A stretch of DNA of 64,000 nucleotides, taken from contig OZ010794.1 in assembly GCA_963932465.1 (NCBI GenBank), positions 447,222,502 to 447,286,501 of the forward strand, in the 5' to 3' direction. Positions 21,177 to 32,267 of the stretch are shown piece after piece. The position numbers and the translations under genes are program-made. Origin of the DNA: Maratus speciosus. Taxonomy: Eukaryota > Arthropoda > Arachnida > Araneae > Salticidae. How positions within the stretch are numbered: position 1 is the first letter of the stretch; each line of letters begins with the position of its first letter. The notes beneath the pieces were generated by a model. It was not told where the DNA came from, searched no databases, and worked only from the letters and a program-made list of their open reading frames with translations.

Positions 21177-21930
21177 ATAACAATTTTCAACTATACCGAA
21201 TTTCATTAAGCGGAAACGTAAAGATAAATGGAAAGTACACGAAAAACTATAGAAACACACTTACTAATAGCAATCGTATTTTCTTCTGAACATTATTGTG
21301 GTTTCATCTGCTACGACAAATTTTGTTTGTTTTCAAAAACAAAATTCGTTCAGACTGATTAAGATTCATTCATGAAAAGAACTTCACAGTAAGAAAAAAA
21401 TTACATTTTTATTCATTGAATGCGAAAAGTCTTATAAGTAACATACTCAAATTTACTTTCATCGTAGCATATTTACTAGAGTAGATTTCAGACTAGCTAA
21501 ACAGGTATACTGGCAAACTAAACTCAATAACAGTTTTCAAGTATATCGAATTTCGGTAAGCACAAATGAAAAGATGAATGGAAAGTACACGAAAAACTAT
21601 AGAAACACACTTACTAATAACAATCGTATTTTCTGCTGAACATTATTGTGGTTTCTTCTGCTACAACAAATTTTATTTGTTCTCAAGAACAAAATTCGTT
21701 CAGACAGATTAAGACTCATTCATGAAAAGAACTTCACAGTAAGAACAAAATTACATTTTTATTCATTAAAGCGAAAAGTCTTATAAGCAATATACTCAAA
21801 TTTACTTTCATCGTAGCATATTTACTAATAGAGCAGATTTCAGACTAGCTAAACAGATCTGCTAGCAAACTAAACTCTGTAACAATTTTCAGCTATACCG
21901 AAAATATACATTTTTATTCATTAAATGCGA
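21177..21930 (+). repeat. Satellite, continuation after element A
   Basis: Monomer landmarks at 21223 and 21573 (350 bp apart) continue the array from the left of element A. It fades out near 21900 at AAAATATACATTTTTATTCA. Confidence 0.85.
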
Positions 21931-22400
21931 TATGTGATGAGCATTTAAGACACAATGGCGTATTTTTCAAATAATTGCTTTCACAAGAGCTTAGACAAGA
22001 CCTACTTCCCTCCACCTTTTTTTATCATCCATATTACTGTAAAATACTGCTTCCATGTTTTTCAAGATCCGTTAAAATCCTTTTTAACTCTTTCCAATCA
22101 GTTGAATCGAATTCAAATAGAATTTTCGGACGCGACAGCGCAGGGAAGAAAAAAAAATCCTGCCGTCCTGAGACAACATTCGCTTATAAATCAAGATGTA
22201 ATTCATTTATCGGAAAATGAAAAAAAAAAAATATTTTCTATCACAAAATCACTTCAATAATCATTCTTTCAAATCATCACACTTTTATGTTTAAAAATGA
22301 GTCAGAAAGCTTGGCGTTATTGAGAGGGCTTTTGAGAACATCCTTAAAAAATGACCTATGACTGAGAGAGTGTAAGGTAAGTGAGATATAACTGAATATA
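21931..22400. other. Unassigned, contains a 101-codon open frame
   Basis: An ATG frame at 21955-22260 encodes 101 residues without a recognised domain (hydrophobic start, basic middle). Codon use is as AT-rich as its flanks and a second frame overlaps it. Probably chance. Confidence 0.15.
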
Positions 22401-23277
22401 CAGGGTTAGAAGCACAAATGAATGATGTGATTTAAAAAATTTATATTGTCAAAACTATTACACATATTATAATAAGTGATATATGAATATAAAGAAGAAA
22501 ATTCTAATTTTGTTTCAGTTACAAATGTTCGATGTGCGAATTTTTCGCAATACGACAAACACCTAATCTGTAATCAAGTTCGCTCCACACATGTGGAAGT
22601 TTTGCACAGCCAACGATTCTTAATGCAGCACTGATGCATTTAAACACTTAAATAATTCATCATTGATGCATTAAAACCAGGATTGCCAGTTTGGCCTTTT
22701 TTTAATAAAAAAAATTTCGAATTCATACCGCTAATTTTTACAGAATAATTTTTACTTTAAGTAATAACGAAAGTACTGTCATTAAATAAAAGAAAAAATA
22801 TTATAGTCAATTTCTGGTAAGGATGCAAAATTTTTGAATAAAAAAAAAGCCAAACTGGCAACCCCGATTAAAACACTAAATAATGCAAAACTGATGCACT
22901 GCGTACATTTTGCGGGGCATCAATGCTGCATTAAGAATCGTTGATCGTTCAAAACTGCCAAATGTGTGGAACGAACTTGATTACCGATTAGGTGTTTGTC
23001 GTGCTACGAAAACTTCGCAAATCGAACATTTGTAACTGAAAAAAAAAAAAAAAACTTGGAATGTTCTTCTTTATTTTCATGTGTGTCACTTATTATAATA
23101 TGTGTAATAGTTTTGAAAATACAGGGTGTCTACAAATCAGTTGGGCAATTTCGTAAGTTAAGAACTTTCTAAATATTAAACAAATTTAACTAGTTGAAAG
23201 TCAGACTAGTAGTAATGTTGGCGAAGTTTATTCATAGATGGCGTTAGGTGTCATAACTGACGCTATCGTTTTACGAA

Positions 23278-23515
23278 CGGAGGCCACTGCGATCACAAAA
23301 TCTTTCACCACTTGATTTCGGTGTATGGGGTTTTGTAAAAGATCAAGTGTACAAGCCGCCATCTCCTACATCCATTCCTGAACAAAAATAAAGAATTTGC
23401 CTGCACTGCAATTATTTGATCGACGGAAACATCTGTGGTGTCGTGACAAATCTGTGGCAAGAAATGATTTACCGAGTCAAGAAAGGAAGTTACATCGAAC
23501 ATTTGTGATAATGGT
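23278..23515 (+). pseudogene. mariner-superfamily transposase C-terminal relic
   Basis: In one frame it reads RRPLRSQNLSPLDFGVWGFV followed by KDQVYKPPS. The intact version in many arthropod elements is a PRSPDLSPLDFFLWG-type block carrying the last catalytic acidic residue; here the Pro-Asp pair is replaced by Gln-Asn. After a stop at about 23390 further fragments (EVTSN, CDNGKLE) resemble the usual C-terminus. Only about 80 codons survive, so it is not functional. Confidence 0.8.
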
Positions 23516-23552
23516 AAACTTGAACTATTTTTCTATCTTACAACAATATGTA

Positions 23553-24631
23553 CAGCCGTGGGGAAAAAAAAATAAAATAAACACCCCCTACTAACTCCTC
23601 AACAAATTATCGCAGAAGAAAGTTACTGGTACCGAAGGACTGAGAATAAAGTTTACTTTTATATGATGTATATAAAATTTGCCTAGGGGCCATCTACATA
23701 TTAAAACGTACCATAACTTTGTTTTTTTCAATAGCAATATACAATTCTGACAGCATAGATGAACTCTACACCCTTCAATTAGCCTAAAAACAAATTTTTA
23801 TGCAATTCGTACGATAAATGTCCGAGAAATTAATTATTTTAAAACGAGCGTATTTTAAGGGCTGTATCCAAATTGAAATTTGATACTCGATTGTTGTCCG
23901 AGAGAGCCCCTTCTTGATCAAGGCACCTTCAGCGCCACTCACGCAATCAATGAAGCCTGCTAGATTACAGGATAGCATAAGAAATTTCAAAATATCTAGT
24001 CACTTCTATCAGAGACGGTCCCTTAAACCATCATTTTGCCGTTTTTTTAATCATAATTTGAAAACTACTTGGAAGAAAAATGTGAAATTTTAGATTTCCG
24101 TAAAGCAGGACTTAATAAATCTGAATCCATCAAAAAAATTGTAGGTTGCAATTCATAATTTTTTCTAATATTAATTTTATAATTCATAACTTATATCATA
24201 AAATTATAAAAATTGCAAATTCAGCGTATTTATGTTTGGGTATATTAGTATTATTGCTACACAAAAAATTAGCACATTAGGAGCATAATTTCAGGAGATA
24301 TAAATAAAACTATGAAAATGTAATTTAACATTAGAAGCACTCAATTTTGAATTTTTATAATTCCAAAACTTATCATTGAAATGACTTGAAATTTGGTGTC
24401 TATGCATAGTTTGAACCAAAGATTGGAAATATCTTGTTAAAATTGGGTACTGCCATTGAAAAAAATGAAGTTTGGATTCGTTTTAATATGTAGATGGCCC
24501 CCTAAGCAAATTTTATATACATCATTTAAAAGTAGACTTTATTTCCAATCGTTGGGTACCAATAACTTTCGTCTACGATAATTTTTTGAGGAGTTAGTAG
24601 GGGGTGTTTACTTTTTTTTTTCCCACGACTG
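23553..24631. mobile_element. TA MITE, CAGTCGTGG family (copy 1)
   Basis: 1079 bp with long, imperfect inverted ends that include CACCCCCTACTAACTCCTCA and a following ATTATCG; TA on both sides (23551-23552, 24632-24633). A second copy lies at 41616-42688. No protein. The centre contains CCCCTTCTTGATCAAGGCAC (23906-23925). Confidence 0.88.
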
Positions 24632-24747
24632 TACTTTTATTGTTTACTGTCAATTCCATTCAATCAATCATTCTTTTTGCCCAACTAATTTGTAGACACC
24701 CTGTATAATTTTTTAAAATGCCGTCATTCATTTGTGCTGACCCTGTA

Positions 24748-26978
24748 TTACACGTGAAAGAAAGACGAATGTAATGTAATTTTAAACTATAATTATGTAT
24801 ATTTAAATATTAAAATACTGAATTTATTTCATTTATTATGATAATAGTTATGTATGAAACAGATTTTATTTTAATACCCAATCCATTTAAAAACAATAAC
24901 TACATTTAAAGTCCTGTTCCTACGGATTTTTTTTTTTTTTTTTTTAGAAGAAAATTTTTCTGTAAGATCTTTCTTCCGGAATGAATTGCTTTATCGCCTT
25001 CACTTTCATTTTCCATACCGGAATACTATAATCAATGTCGAGGAACATAAAATTCTAACTGCCGTGATATGACATGGTGATTAAGGCGTATCATGGAGGT
25101 GATAGAGAAGGTATGATAGCAGCTGTTAAGGCGTGGGAGTAGCAATCAAAATACTCCGCGAGTTACCGGCATATAGTTGCCCCTAGATTTATAAAATCGG
25201 TAGAATGTAAATTATAGTTATTTCTCCACGTTTATTACAACCTTCGTTAAAATAGCTCTTTGTTATGTTTAACACTCTTTATTAAAATTTTTCTCAACAT
25301 AATGGAAGAGTGTTTATGGCTGGTTAAATTTTATGTCCGTCGACGTTTTATATTTTGTGATATTTTTAATCATATACGTATCATATCATATCATCATATA
25401 TATTATAAAGCAGTAAGATCTAAAAGTTCCGCCCGAATGTTTTCAAAAACTACCCGGTGGATTTTTTTCCAAATAGTGTCATTCGATAGAGAATATTAAC
25501 GTGGTGGTTTATGAGTAAAATATACTATGATTTTTGGTAATAAATTTCGCATTTTATTGTTATTTTGAACGAAAAGGTTGCCAGAGGTTATTTTTTGGCG
25601 ACAAATGAATTGAAATCGCTGTATCCGTTAGAAAATAAATGAAAAAAATAATTACTGATATTTAATTGTATAAAAAGAAAGAAAAATCCATTTAAATGAG
25701 GGATTATGTTAAAAAACGAATATATTTAATTTAAACCTAAAAGAAATATTTTTAATTTAATTTAAACCTGAAAGAAATATTTGTAATGCTTAAAAATTAA
25801 TTTAATGAGAAAGATTACAATTGATACGCAATATTTGGCTCATTATCGCTTGCGTTAGATTATAGAAATGAATCTGAAAATTTGATTAGATGAATTTTTA
25901 ATGACTTTTTTTTTCTTTTTGGTCTTTTCTTTTTATTTTTATCTAATTGCCCATCACGTAACTTATAGAAAAAAAAAACAGCAGATGTAATTGTGAGTCA
26001 CATGTGTAATTATTATTTATTTCTTTACGATTTTTTATTTTACTTTTGGTCGCCAAACAATGTGATTTTAAGTCAAAAATGCATAAGTGTGACACTAGCT
26101 TGAGGATATTCCCATAAATGGTGTTTTTTCAAGTGAACGAGATCTTTTTTTGAGTACATTTTTATATTCAATTGTAACTTATATAGATATCAGTTAATAT
26201 TTTAAAAATGGAATCAAATACTTAAATTTTAGTGTGAATTTTTGCCACACATACATATTGTAAAATAATTTCATATTTTTTAAAATGTTTTTCACCGTAA
26301 TTACGAAAGCATGTGATATTTATAAACTCGAACTCAGATCAATGACTATTATCCATTTTTTTAAGCAAATATTATCTATTGTTTATTTCATTTTTTCTTA
26401 AGACATATCGCCAATATAATTTATAGGAAAATTCACACCTTCGAAATCTAGGAAATGAAGATAGTTTTTAAGGAAATTTATACAATCATGCGTTATTATT
26501 ATCGAAAATTTCAACATTTTGAAAAAAAAAATTGCAAGTATTTTGTAATTCGTCATTTCTTCTTCGTCTTTTTTCGTAATTTCTCCTCTGTTATGTAATA
26601 TTTCAAATGATATTGGACTAATTTTCGATCATCGAGTCACCGCCAAATGGCATATCTATATAGTATCGCTAAGAAAGGAATTTCTAAAGTATCACCCCTA
26701 ACGGCGTTTTTGCAAGGGGAGGGGAAAAAATTCCTTAAAAATTGGATATTATAATTATACGTCAGATGATATCATAATTTAATGTATTTTTGTATGCTGA
26801 ATCGATTGGTGCCAAGTAAATTCTTATAATTCCAACAGTTCATGACATTTTTCATATTTTTCTAATTTGGCGTTGTCTTTGGCGTCTAAACCTCAAAATA
26901 TCTAACATTACATCCGTTACTGTAGCAGCGAAAAAAATTCAAATTAACGCCCGGCTAACATAAAAGTATCACAAAAGC
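24748..26978. other. AT-rich DNA, mostly unassigned
   Basis: Holds a diverged fragment (about 25060-25215; ATTAAGGCGTATC, GGAGTAGCAATC) of the tandem repeat found at 58.4-59.8 kb. A stretch near 26946-26970 resembles the inverted end of the MITE at 258-498. The 79-codon frame at 25260-25499 has no recognisable features. No gene seen. Confidence 0.4.
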
Positions 26979-27376
26979 CACATATTCACTTGGTACAGAT
27001 GTCATATTCGCCCCATATTGGCGCGATTATTTTCGGTTGCCAATTTGGCGAAAACATCAACAACATAAACAACATAATCCGGGTTACCACAGCAAGCAGA
27101 ATAACGACACTTTGGCGCAAGTTAAGTACCTGTTGCCTATATGATATTAGGTGGTACAGATGTCATATACGCCCCATATTGGCGCGATTTTTTACCGACG
27201 CCAATTTGGCGAAAACATAAACAGCATTAACAACAACTTCCGGGTTACCATATCAAGCAAAATAACGACACTTTGGCGCCAGTTAAGTATTGTTGCGTTT
27301 TGCAATGTTTCTGACATTGGCGTCAGAAAAAAATCGCGCCTATATGGGGCGTGTATGACATCTGTGCCCAAGTGGT
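26979..27376. mobile_element. Inverted-end repeat with internal ~162-bp duplication
   Basis: CACTTGGTACAGATGTCATA at 26979 is matched inversely by TATGACATCTGTGCCCAAGT at 27355. Between them, a unit starting GGTACAGATGTCATA occurs at 26984 and about 27152 and contains several TTTGGCG words. It looks like a MITE whose left half duplicated. The overlapping open frames (76 and 108 codons) merely translate this repeat. Confidence 0.6.
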
Positions 27377-27437
27377 TAGGTAATAATTTTGGAAAGGTTT
27401 TAGTGTATACATATTGTTCAACGCTACTTAGTCATAG

Positions 27438-27476
<39 letters not shown>

Positions 27477-27877
27477 AAAAATTAAGTGAACCTGATTATG
27501 AAAGTTTAGCCTTTTTTTCTTTGGAAATCTACAGAATGTATTTTGATACAAGTGGCACTGTTACATAACGTTTTAGGAATAGTGTTAGTATATAACATTT
27601 CATTATAGGTTGATTAGTTATAGAGCTATTAATTCCTGTTGTCATAATGGTCTCATTGCCCTACCAAAAGTGCATTGTTAGTAATCAACTAAAAGAATTA
27701 CTTCTTAATAGCTAAATTTTGACCAACGCTTTAGGTAATATTATATCACAATGGCGTTCGCATCGTTTTCAGCAATGAGTAAGGTCCAGCTGAAGGTCCA
27801 TATTGTTTAAAATGCAAATTCAAATTCACCAATGTTCATTTGGAAAAATTGACCAGCGCAGCGGGCATAGCCTGCTA
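27377..27877. other. Unassigned DNA ending in a Helitron-like 3' terminus
   Basis: A run of about 33 As (27441-27473) and then unassigned DNA. At 27857-27877, CAGCGGGCATAGCCTGCTAG has a short GC hairpin (GCGGGC/GCCTGC with one G-T pair) directly before CTAG and T, as at Helitron 3' ends. A matching 5' end was not found. Confidence 0.3.
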
Positions 27878-27897
27878 GTGAATAAATAAACAAGTAA

Positions 27898-28385
27898 TAT
27901 AAAAATTTTGCTTTTAAAGTCAATTCCTACTTAGGCCATCAAAGAAAAATTTAATATAATTAAGCTAATATGAGTTTTTGTTGCATTAAAATATCTCAAT
28001 TTGTTGATTTTCTATAAGCAAGTAGGTTTACAATGGAACTCTATGGGAATTTGGCGAAATATTACAGATATCGCAAAGTTGGCGTCACTTTTGGCGACTC
28101 ATTTTGGCCGCCAAATTTGGCGATATATCGCCAAGTTGGCGACAAACTTGACGGTATTTGGCGACAGAACAGGTCCCCCCCTACGGTAACCCTCATTGAA
28201 AATACTTTCATTGAAATTCAATAACCAATGGCGGCCATTTTGTTTCCCATGCAAAACTAAAATTAATTAATTAAAATTTAATTAATTAATTAATATTTGA
28301 AAAAACTTTATTAACATCAATTGTCATCCAGTACAAGTTTAAAAAAATTTATTTTAACCTGATAGGATGAATAATGAGTATCTAT
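27898..28385. repeat. Fragments of the 6-kb dispersed repeat, with TTGGCG cluster
   Basis: AAGTCAATTCCTACTTAGG (27918) and the TTAATTAA block with the GTCATCCAGTACAAGTTT segment (28260-28345) are inverted matches to 6130-6345. Between them, 28055-28160 carries seven (T)TTGGCG/CGCCAA words within about 100 bp. Confidence 0.5.
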
Positions 28386-29060
28386 CTATATTATAAAGGA
28401 CAAACATATCTGTGCGTAACGCATACGTCATTCTGCGAATGGCAACACTTTCAAATTTGAAATGAATTTTCGTTTTGCAATTTTCGCTACTGAAAATTTT
28501 TAAACTTCTACACATCGCAGATTTTTAGTTTTTATACCATCGTATGAGGAAAAAAATTTACTTTTACATGCAATTTCTTTGAAATCTGTATCTCAATTTA
28601 TTTTTGAGATATTATTTTTTTTATAGTTTTTTGTACCAATTTTGTAATTGTGGCAACAGAAGTACTCCATTTATATTACAAAGGACCATTTTGCAAATAG
28701 CAATGCTTCACGATGAAATTTCGGTTTTCCAATTTTCCCTTCTGCAATTTTTTAATCTTCTGAACATCGCACATTATATTTTTTTACATTGTCGTATAGG
28801 GAAAAAATCTACTTTTAAATGCAATTTGTATCTTAATGGACTGATTTATTATGGTTTATAAAATAATTTTGTAGCGTGATTTTTTTAATTTATCTCGGTC
28901 GCGCACCGGCGGGCTCCATTACGAAATATTAATAAACAATTTGCACATAAAAAAGAGTTCAGAATTTATCTACGGCTAATTTTCTACAATGAAATTAAAG
29001 CTTCATCAAACAATAAGTAAAAGAATAATATATAAAAAAGCACGAATTTAACATATATAT
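28381..29060 (+). repeat. Dispersed repeat, TCTATCTAT family, doubled
   Basis: Begins ATCTATCTATATTATAAAGG. Two partial copies in a row (28381-28610 and about 28660-29010) share AATGGCAACAC/TAGCAATGC, TCGTATRRGGAAAAAA and TAAATGCAATTT landmarks with the copy at 29810-30205. The TC start after A and the AT-rich body are compatible with a non-autonomous Helitron, but the 3' end is not defined. Confidence 0.45.
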
Positions 29061-29809
29061 ATGTAATCGAACATTTAAAATTTTTAGAGCCGAATTGGGA
29101 AAAATATGGGCTTTTAAATGTAATTTGTATGAAAAAGATAAGTTTTGAAATAGAGTTGCTAGGCAACAGTTAAAGTAAAACGGAAAAATAATCTATATAT
29201 TGAAAACAAATGACAGCTTTTTTAGACATCTTCCCTGAGCTTTCTACTGAACCAATTTTGGTAATTATTCTTTTTTTAATGAAAGTTGTTCATTTGTAGA
29301 TGAACTCGCACTAGCTATTTTTCTAAATATTCCCACTTTTATATTTTAAATTTAATTTGAAAAGTTTTTTGAAATTCCATCAAAATAGTAGCAAACGTAT
29401 TATTTCCACTGTTGCAGAAAAAAAAGAAATGTTGGGGTTTATTTATCCTTATTGATGCCATTTTATCATTACAATTAAAAATAACTTTAAGTCTCAACAG
29501 AAAATGACGTCACGTTTTAAAAAACATGTATTTTCTCTCATAAAGCTATGTTACATTTTAATATATTTTCTTTCGGCTGATATCGAATTTGCGACACTTG
29601 GCATAATGCTTCAGTAAGCGCAATATTTAAAAGAAAACAATCCTTTTCTTAGATAAAACTATATATTTTACCACGAATACATCTGAAAAACATCAGTTTC
29701 TGGAATTTGTAGTCAGCGTTACTGAAATTAGAATCTCAAGCCAAAAGAATAAATTTACACATGCAAAGTTGTAGCTGACAAAGGGAACTTCACGTTTGAA
29801 AATCTATCT
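29061..29809. other. AT-rich DNA, nothing recognised
   Basis: No gene, no clear repeat structure; the 60-codon minus frame is chance. Confidence 0.35.
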
Positions 29810-30205
29810 ATTTTATAACGGAAAATATGTCCGTACGTAACGCTGACGTCATTTTGAGAATGGCGATGCTTGACATTTAAATTTCGGTTTTGCAATTTTT
29901 TCTACTGCAATTTCTTTAACTTCAAAACATCACACATTTTTAATTTTTACACCGTTATATGGGGAAAAAAATCTGTTTTCGAATGCAATTTGCTTGAAAA
30001 CTTTATGTTAATTGATTTATTTATCATGGCTTTTTAAATAATTTTCCAGCATAACGTTTTTTAATCTATCTCCATTGCGTACAGGCTCCATTACGAAATA
30101 AACCATTTGCACGTAAAACAATATAAATAGTTCAGCATTTGTCCCTGACTAATATTTCATAGTGAAATTAAAACTTCATCAATCTATTATATTAAAAAGT
30201 GAATG
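29810..30205 (+). repeat. Dispersed repeat, TCTATCTAT family (copy 2)
   Basis: Begins ATCTATCTATTTTATAACGG, continues GTCCGTACGTAACGCTGACG, and ends near CTTCATCAATCTATTATATT, with the same internal order as 28660-29010. Confidence 0.5.
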
Positions 30206-30600
30206 TGCGTTTGTATTTTACAGCTGTCTCTCCTAGAATATGGAATGTTAGGACATCAAATTGACGCCAGTTATCTACATGTGTCCAAGGATGTCAAAAT
30301 TTGTATATAATTTTAAAATTTGATTAGTTTTCAATATATATATACATATACATATATATATATATTTATTTATTTATTTATTTTAATGACATTTATGTAA
30401 TGGTGGAAATTAAATTCCTCCTTTTAAATTAATTAAAATAAAAAAAGAGAAAACAGAAAATGACAAGTGTTATTAGATATCATTGTTTGACATTATTTTT
30501 AAATTGAAATTCACGTTTATTTGAATAAATAGGGAAAATAAATGATTGAATAGTATTTTTCAAGAAAACTTCACGAAATACAAACTTATGTTCACGTATA
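30206..30600. other. AT-rich DNA with TA/TTTA microsatellites
   Basis: TATACATA and TTTA arrays near 30340-30382; nothing else recognised. Confidence 0.35.
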
Positions 30601-30658
30601 TAAATATTAAACAGACATACAACAATAAATACAATAAACCCAACTAGAGTGAAAAATT

Positions 30659-30730
30659 AGCCAGAGCTTCGAATCGAATCCGGAACCACAGCATTCCAGG
30701 TTGTCGCTCTAACCACTGAGCTACTCCGGC
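30659..30730 (-). tRNA. tRNA-like SINE head (degenerate)
   Basis: 72 nt. A-box TAGCTCAGTGGTTAGAGC and B-box-like GGATTCGATTC are present. The acceptor stem pairs, but the anticodon stem (ACAAC/GCTGT) and T stem have mismatches. Part of a repeat, so probably a pol III promoter relic and not a working tRNA. Confidence 0.4.
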
Positions 30731-30867
30731 CGATACCTGAGTCTGCAATTTTTCACTCATAAGCCATGTTGGGGAAATCACCAGCCATCTATACGACAGC
30801 CTTGGATGACCGAACAACGATGAACGGACATACGCACCTATACGACCAGACAACGACTCAGGTATCG

Positions 30868-30939
30868 GCCGGAGTAGCTCAGTGGTTAGAGCGACAGCTT
30901 GGAATGCTGTGCTCCCGGGTTCGACTCCTTGCTCTGGCT
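30868..30939 (+). tRNA. tRNA-like SINE head with near-complete cloverleaf
   Basis: 72 nt. Acceptor GCCGGAG/CTCTGGC pairs fully (one G-T), D stem GCTC/GAGC, anticodon stem ACAGC/GCTGT, loop TTGGAAT with GGA in anticodon position, T loop TTCGACT. The T stem has a mismatch. A GGA anticodon would mean serine, yet the long variable arm of tRNA-Ser is absent, which speaks against a real tRNA-Ser. Its repeat-family flanks support a SINE. Confidence 0.45.
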
Positions 30940-31010
30940 AATTTTTCACTCCAGTTGGGTTTATTGTATTTATTGTTGTACGTCTGTTTAATATTCATAT
31001 ATACCGTTAA

Positions 31011-31573
31011 CAGTTGAATGCAGGCGTTATTTATCTGTGTTTTATTATATATTGTAGTGTGTGTGTGTGTGTGTTTTAATTTATGTTCATATATTCAAGC
31101 TTCAGGAATCCGTTTAGGTTAGAAACAAAAATTCAACTATCGACTGGAACATTGAGATAAATTCTGTTGACGTCAAAAGAAAAAAACATCGTAATCAAAC
31201 ATCATTATTTTGATTTAGTAAGTTGAAAAGTAGATTTTCAGCTATTGCCTTAAGATGGCTATTAAAACATTTCAGAAGCGGACATTAAAAACGAAATGTT
31301 TTAGCGAGAATTTTTTTTTCTCTAAATATTTATTTTAATTCATAAATATAAAATGCTTCTGAATAAATTCGTCAAAACAAATTCATTTTTGTATAAGTTG
31401 ACCCAAATGACAATATTTCTACCAACTCCGAAATTCGAAGCAAAATTTTGGAAGAGCGAAAATCTTTAGGCAAATGAAGTTATGGAATATGTGCATTTTT
31501 ATTCGGAAAAATTTTGACTTAAATTGTAAATATAACTTATTATTTGAAATATTGTATTTAATAAAAATTAATA
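31011..31573. other. AT-rich DNA with GT microsatellite
   Basis: (GT)n near 31057-31074; no gene recognised. Confidence 0.35.
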
Positions 31574-32030
31574 CAGTAGCCTCCCGCTTAACCGGCCTAA
31601 GCGGGACCGAGGGTTAGCCGGTTAAGAGAAAAACCGGTTAAAGCGGAGAAGCAAAAAAATTTAAATAAATAACTACATATTTAATTAATTAAATGGTAGG
31701 ATGCATTTAGTTTTTTAATTTGTGTAGTTTAAAAAAATCATATTTCCTTTATTTTGTGAAATGGATACCAGTTGTAATTAACTGGATTGAAATAAAAATG
31801 ATAACAAATAATGAACAATATTTAATACAAATTAAATTGTTGAAAATCGTGTCACATACCTTTATAAGAAGTTGAAATTATTCTACATTATGTAAATTTT
31901 AGTTAATTAACCATACAAAAATGAGGACAGAAATTTTCCTTTCTGAATTTTGCCTGATGTTGGGAAAAAATGGAGGCCGGTTAAAGCGGAGTTCCGGTTA
32001 AGAGGGGGCCGGTTAAGAGAAAGGCTACTC
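31574..32030. mobile_element. TA MITE, CAGTAGCCTCCCGCTTAACC family
   Basis: 457 bp. The left end CAGTAGCCTCCCGCTTAACC is matched by a right end whose complement reads GAGTAGCCTTTCTCTTAACC; TA at 31572-31573 and 32031-32032. Several subterminal CCGGTTAA words (CCGGTTAAAGCGGAG at both ends) look like transposase-binding repeats. No coding capacity. Confidence 0.8.
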
Positions 32031-32100
32031 TACTTTAATTGCTTTCTAAATTTACAATAAAGATAGATTCCATTTTTCGCAAAAGGATCGAACGATCTCA

Positions 32101-32138
32101 TGCAATTTAAAAGCAACACAACGGGTTGCTACTCAACT
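32101..32138. other. Possible Helitron 3' terminus
   Basis: AGCAAC-ACAACGG-GTTGCT forms a 6-bp stem, followed six bases later by CTAG and T, as at Helitron 3' ends. No RC-transposase gene is seen; a 5' end at about 29815 (TCTATCTATTTTATAACG) is possible but unproven. Confidence 0.3.
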
Positions 32139-32147
32139 AGTTTTATT

Positions 32148-32235
32148 AACGATTGAAAATTTGTACAAGATAAATATATAAATATATAAATAAATATAGG
32201 GAGAGTGTGAGCTAATAGTAGGAATTGAAAAAGAA
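32148..32235 (-). repeat. Fragment shared with 6037-6112
   Basis: Inverse match around GAGTGTGAGCTAATAGTAGG and AACGATTGAAAATTTGTACA. Confidence 0.55.
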
Positions 32236-32267
32236 GCGGAGTGCGACGATATTAGGCTTTTTTTAGG

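Larger units (their letters stand above)
23122..24703 (+). mobile_element. mariner-type element with transposase relic
   Basis: The ends CAGGGTGTCTACAAATCAGT and their complement at 24680-24703 are flanked by TA (23120-23121, 24704-24705). It contains a decayed piece of mariner-superfamily transposase (23278-23515) and was itself hit by the MITE at 23553-24631. The left arm of the surrounding foldback preserves the empty site. Confidence 0.85.
22401..24745. mobile_element. Foldback element with long inverted arms, TA target
   Basis: The ends CAGGGTTAGAAGCACAAATG and the complement of TTTGTGCTGACCCTG are flanked by TA (22399-22400, 24746-24747). The left arm (22401-22650) pairs with a right arm now split in two: 24745-24706, then 23121-22912. 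Splitting is due to the mariner at 23122-24703. Without it the element would be about 760 bp. A second small inverted pair (GCCAGTTTGGC-type, near 22690 and 22850) lies at the loop. Confidence 0.8.
30601..31005. repeat. Head-to-head pair of tRNA-derived SINEs
   Basis: Two copies of one unit lie in opposite orientation, 30604-30750 on minus and about 30855-31000 on plus. Each runs CAGGTATCG, tRNA-like part, AATTTTTCACTC, then GGGTTTATTGTATTTATTGT and a CAGAC end. The match extends well beyond the tRNA-like part on both sides, which marks them as SINE copies and not tRNA genes. The 100-bp spacer contains GACGAC/CGACAGCC-type sequence of unknown origin. Confidence 0.7.

Noticed and set aside
22401..24745. 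Single composite transposon
   Set aside because: Each layer has its own TA duplication, and the innermost family occurs alone at 41616-42688.
30868..30939. Functional tRNA-Ser gene
   Set aside because: No long variable arm, a T-stem mismatch, and long flanking identity with a second inverted copy; a SINE explains it better.
30644..31017. Two frames with VAQWLERQ-type peptide
   Set aside because: These translate the SINE A-box region (GTAGCTCAGTGG); such peptides are a common artefact of tRNA-like repeats.
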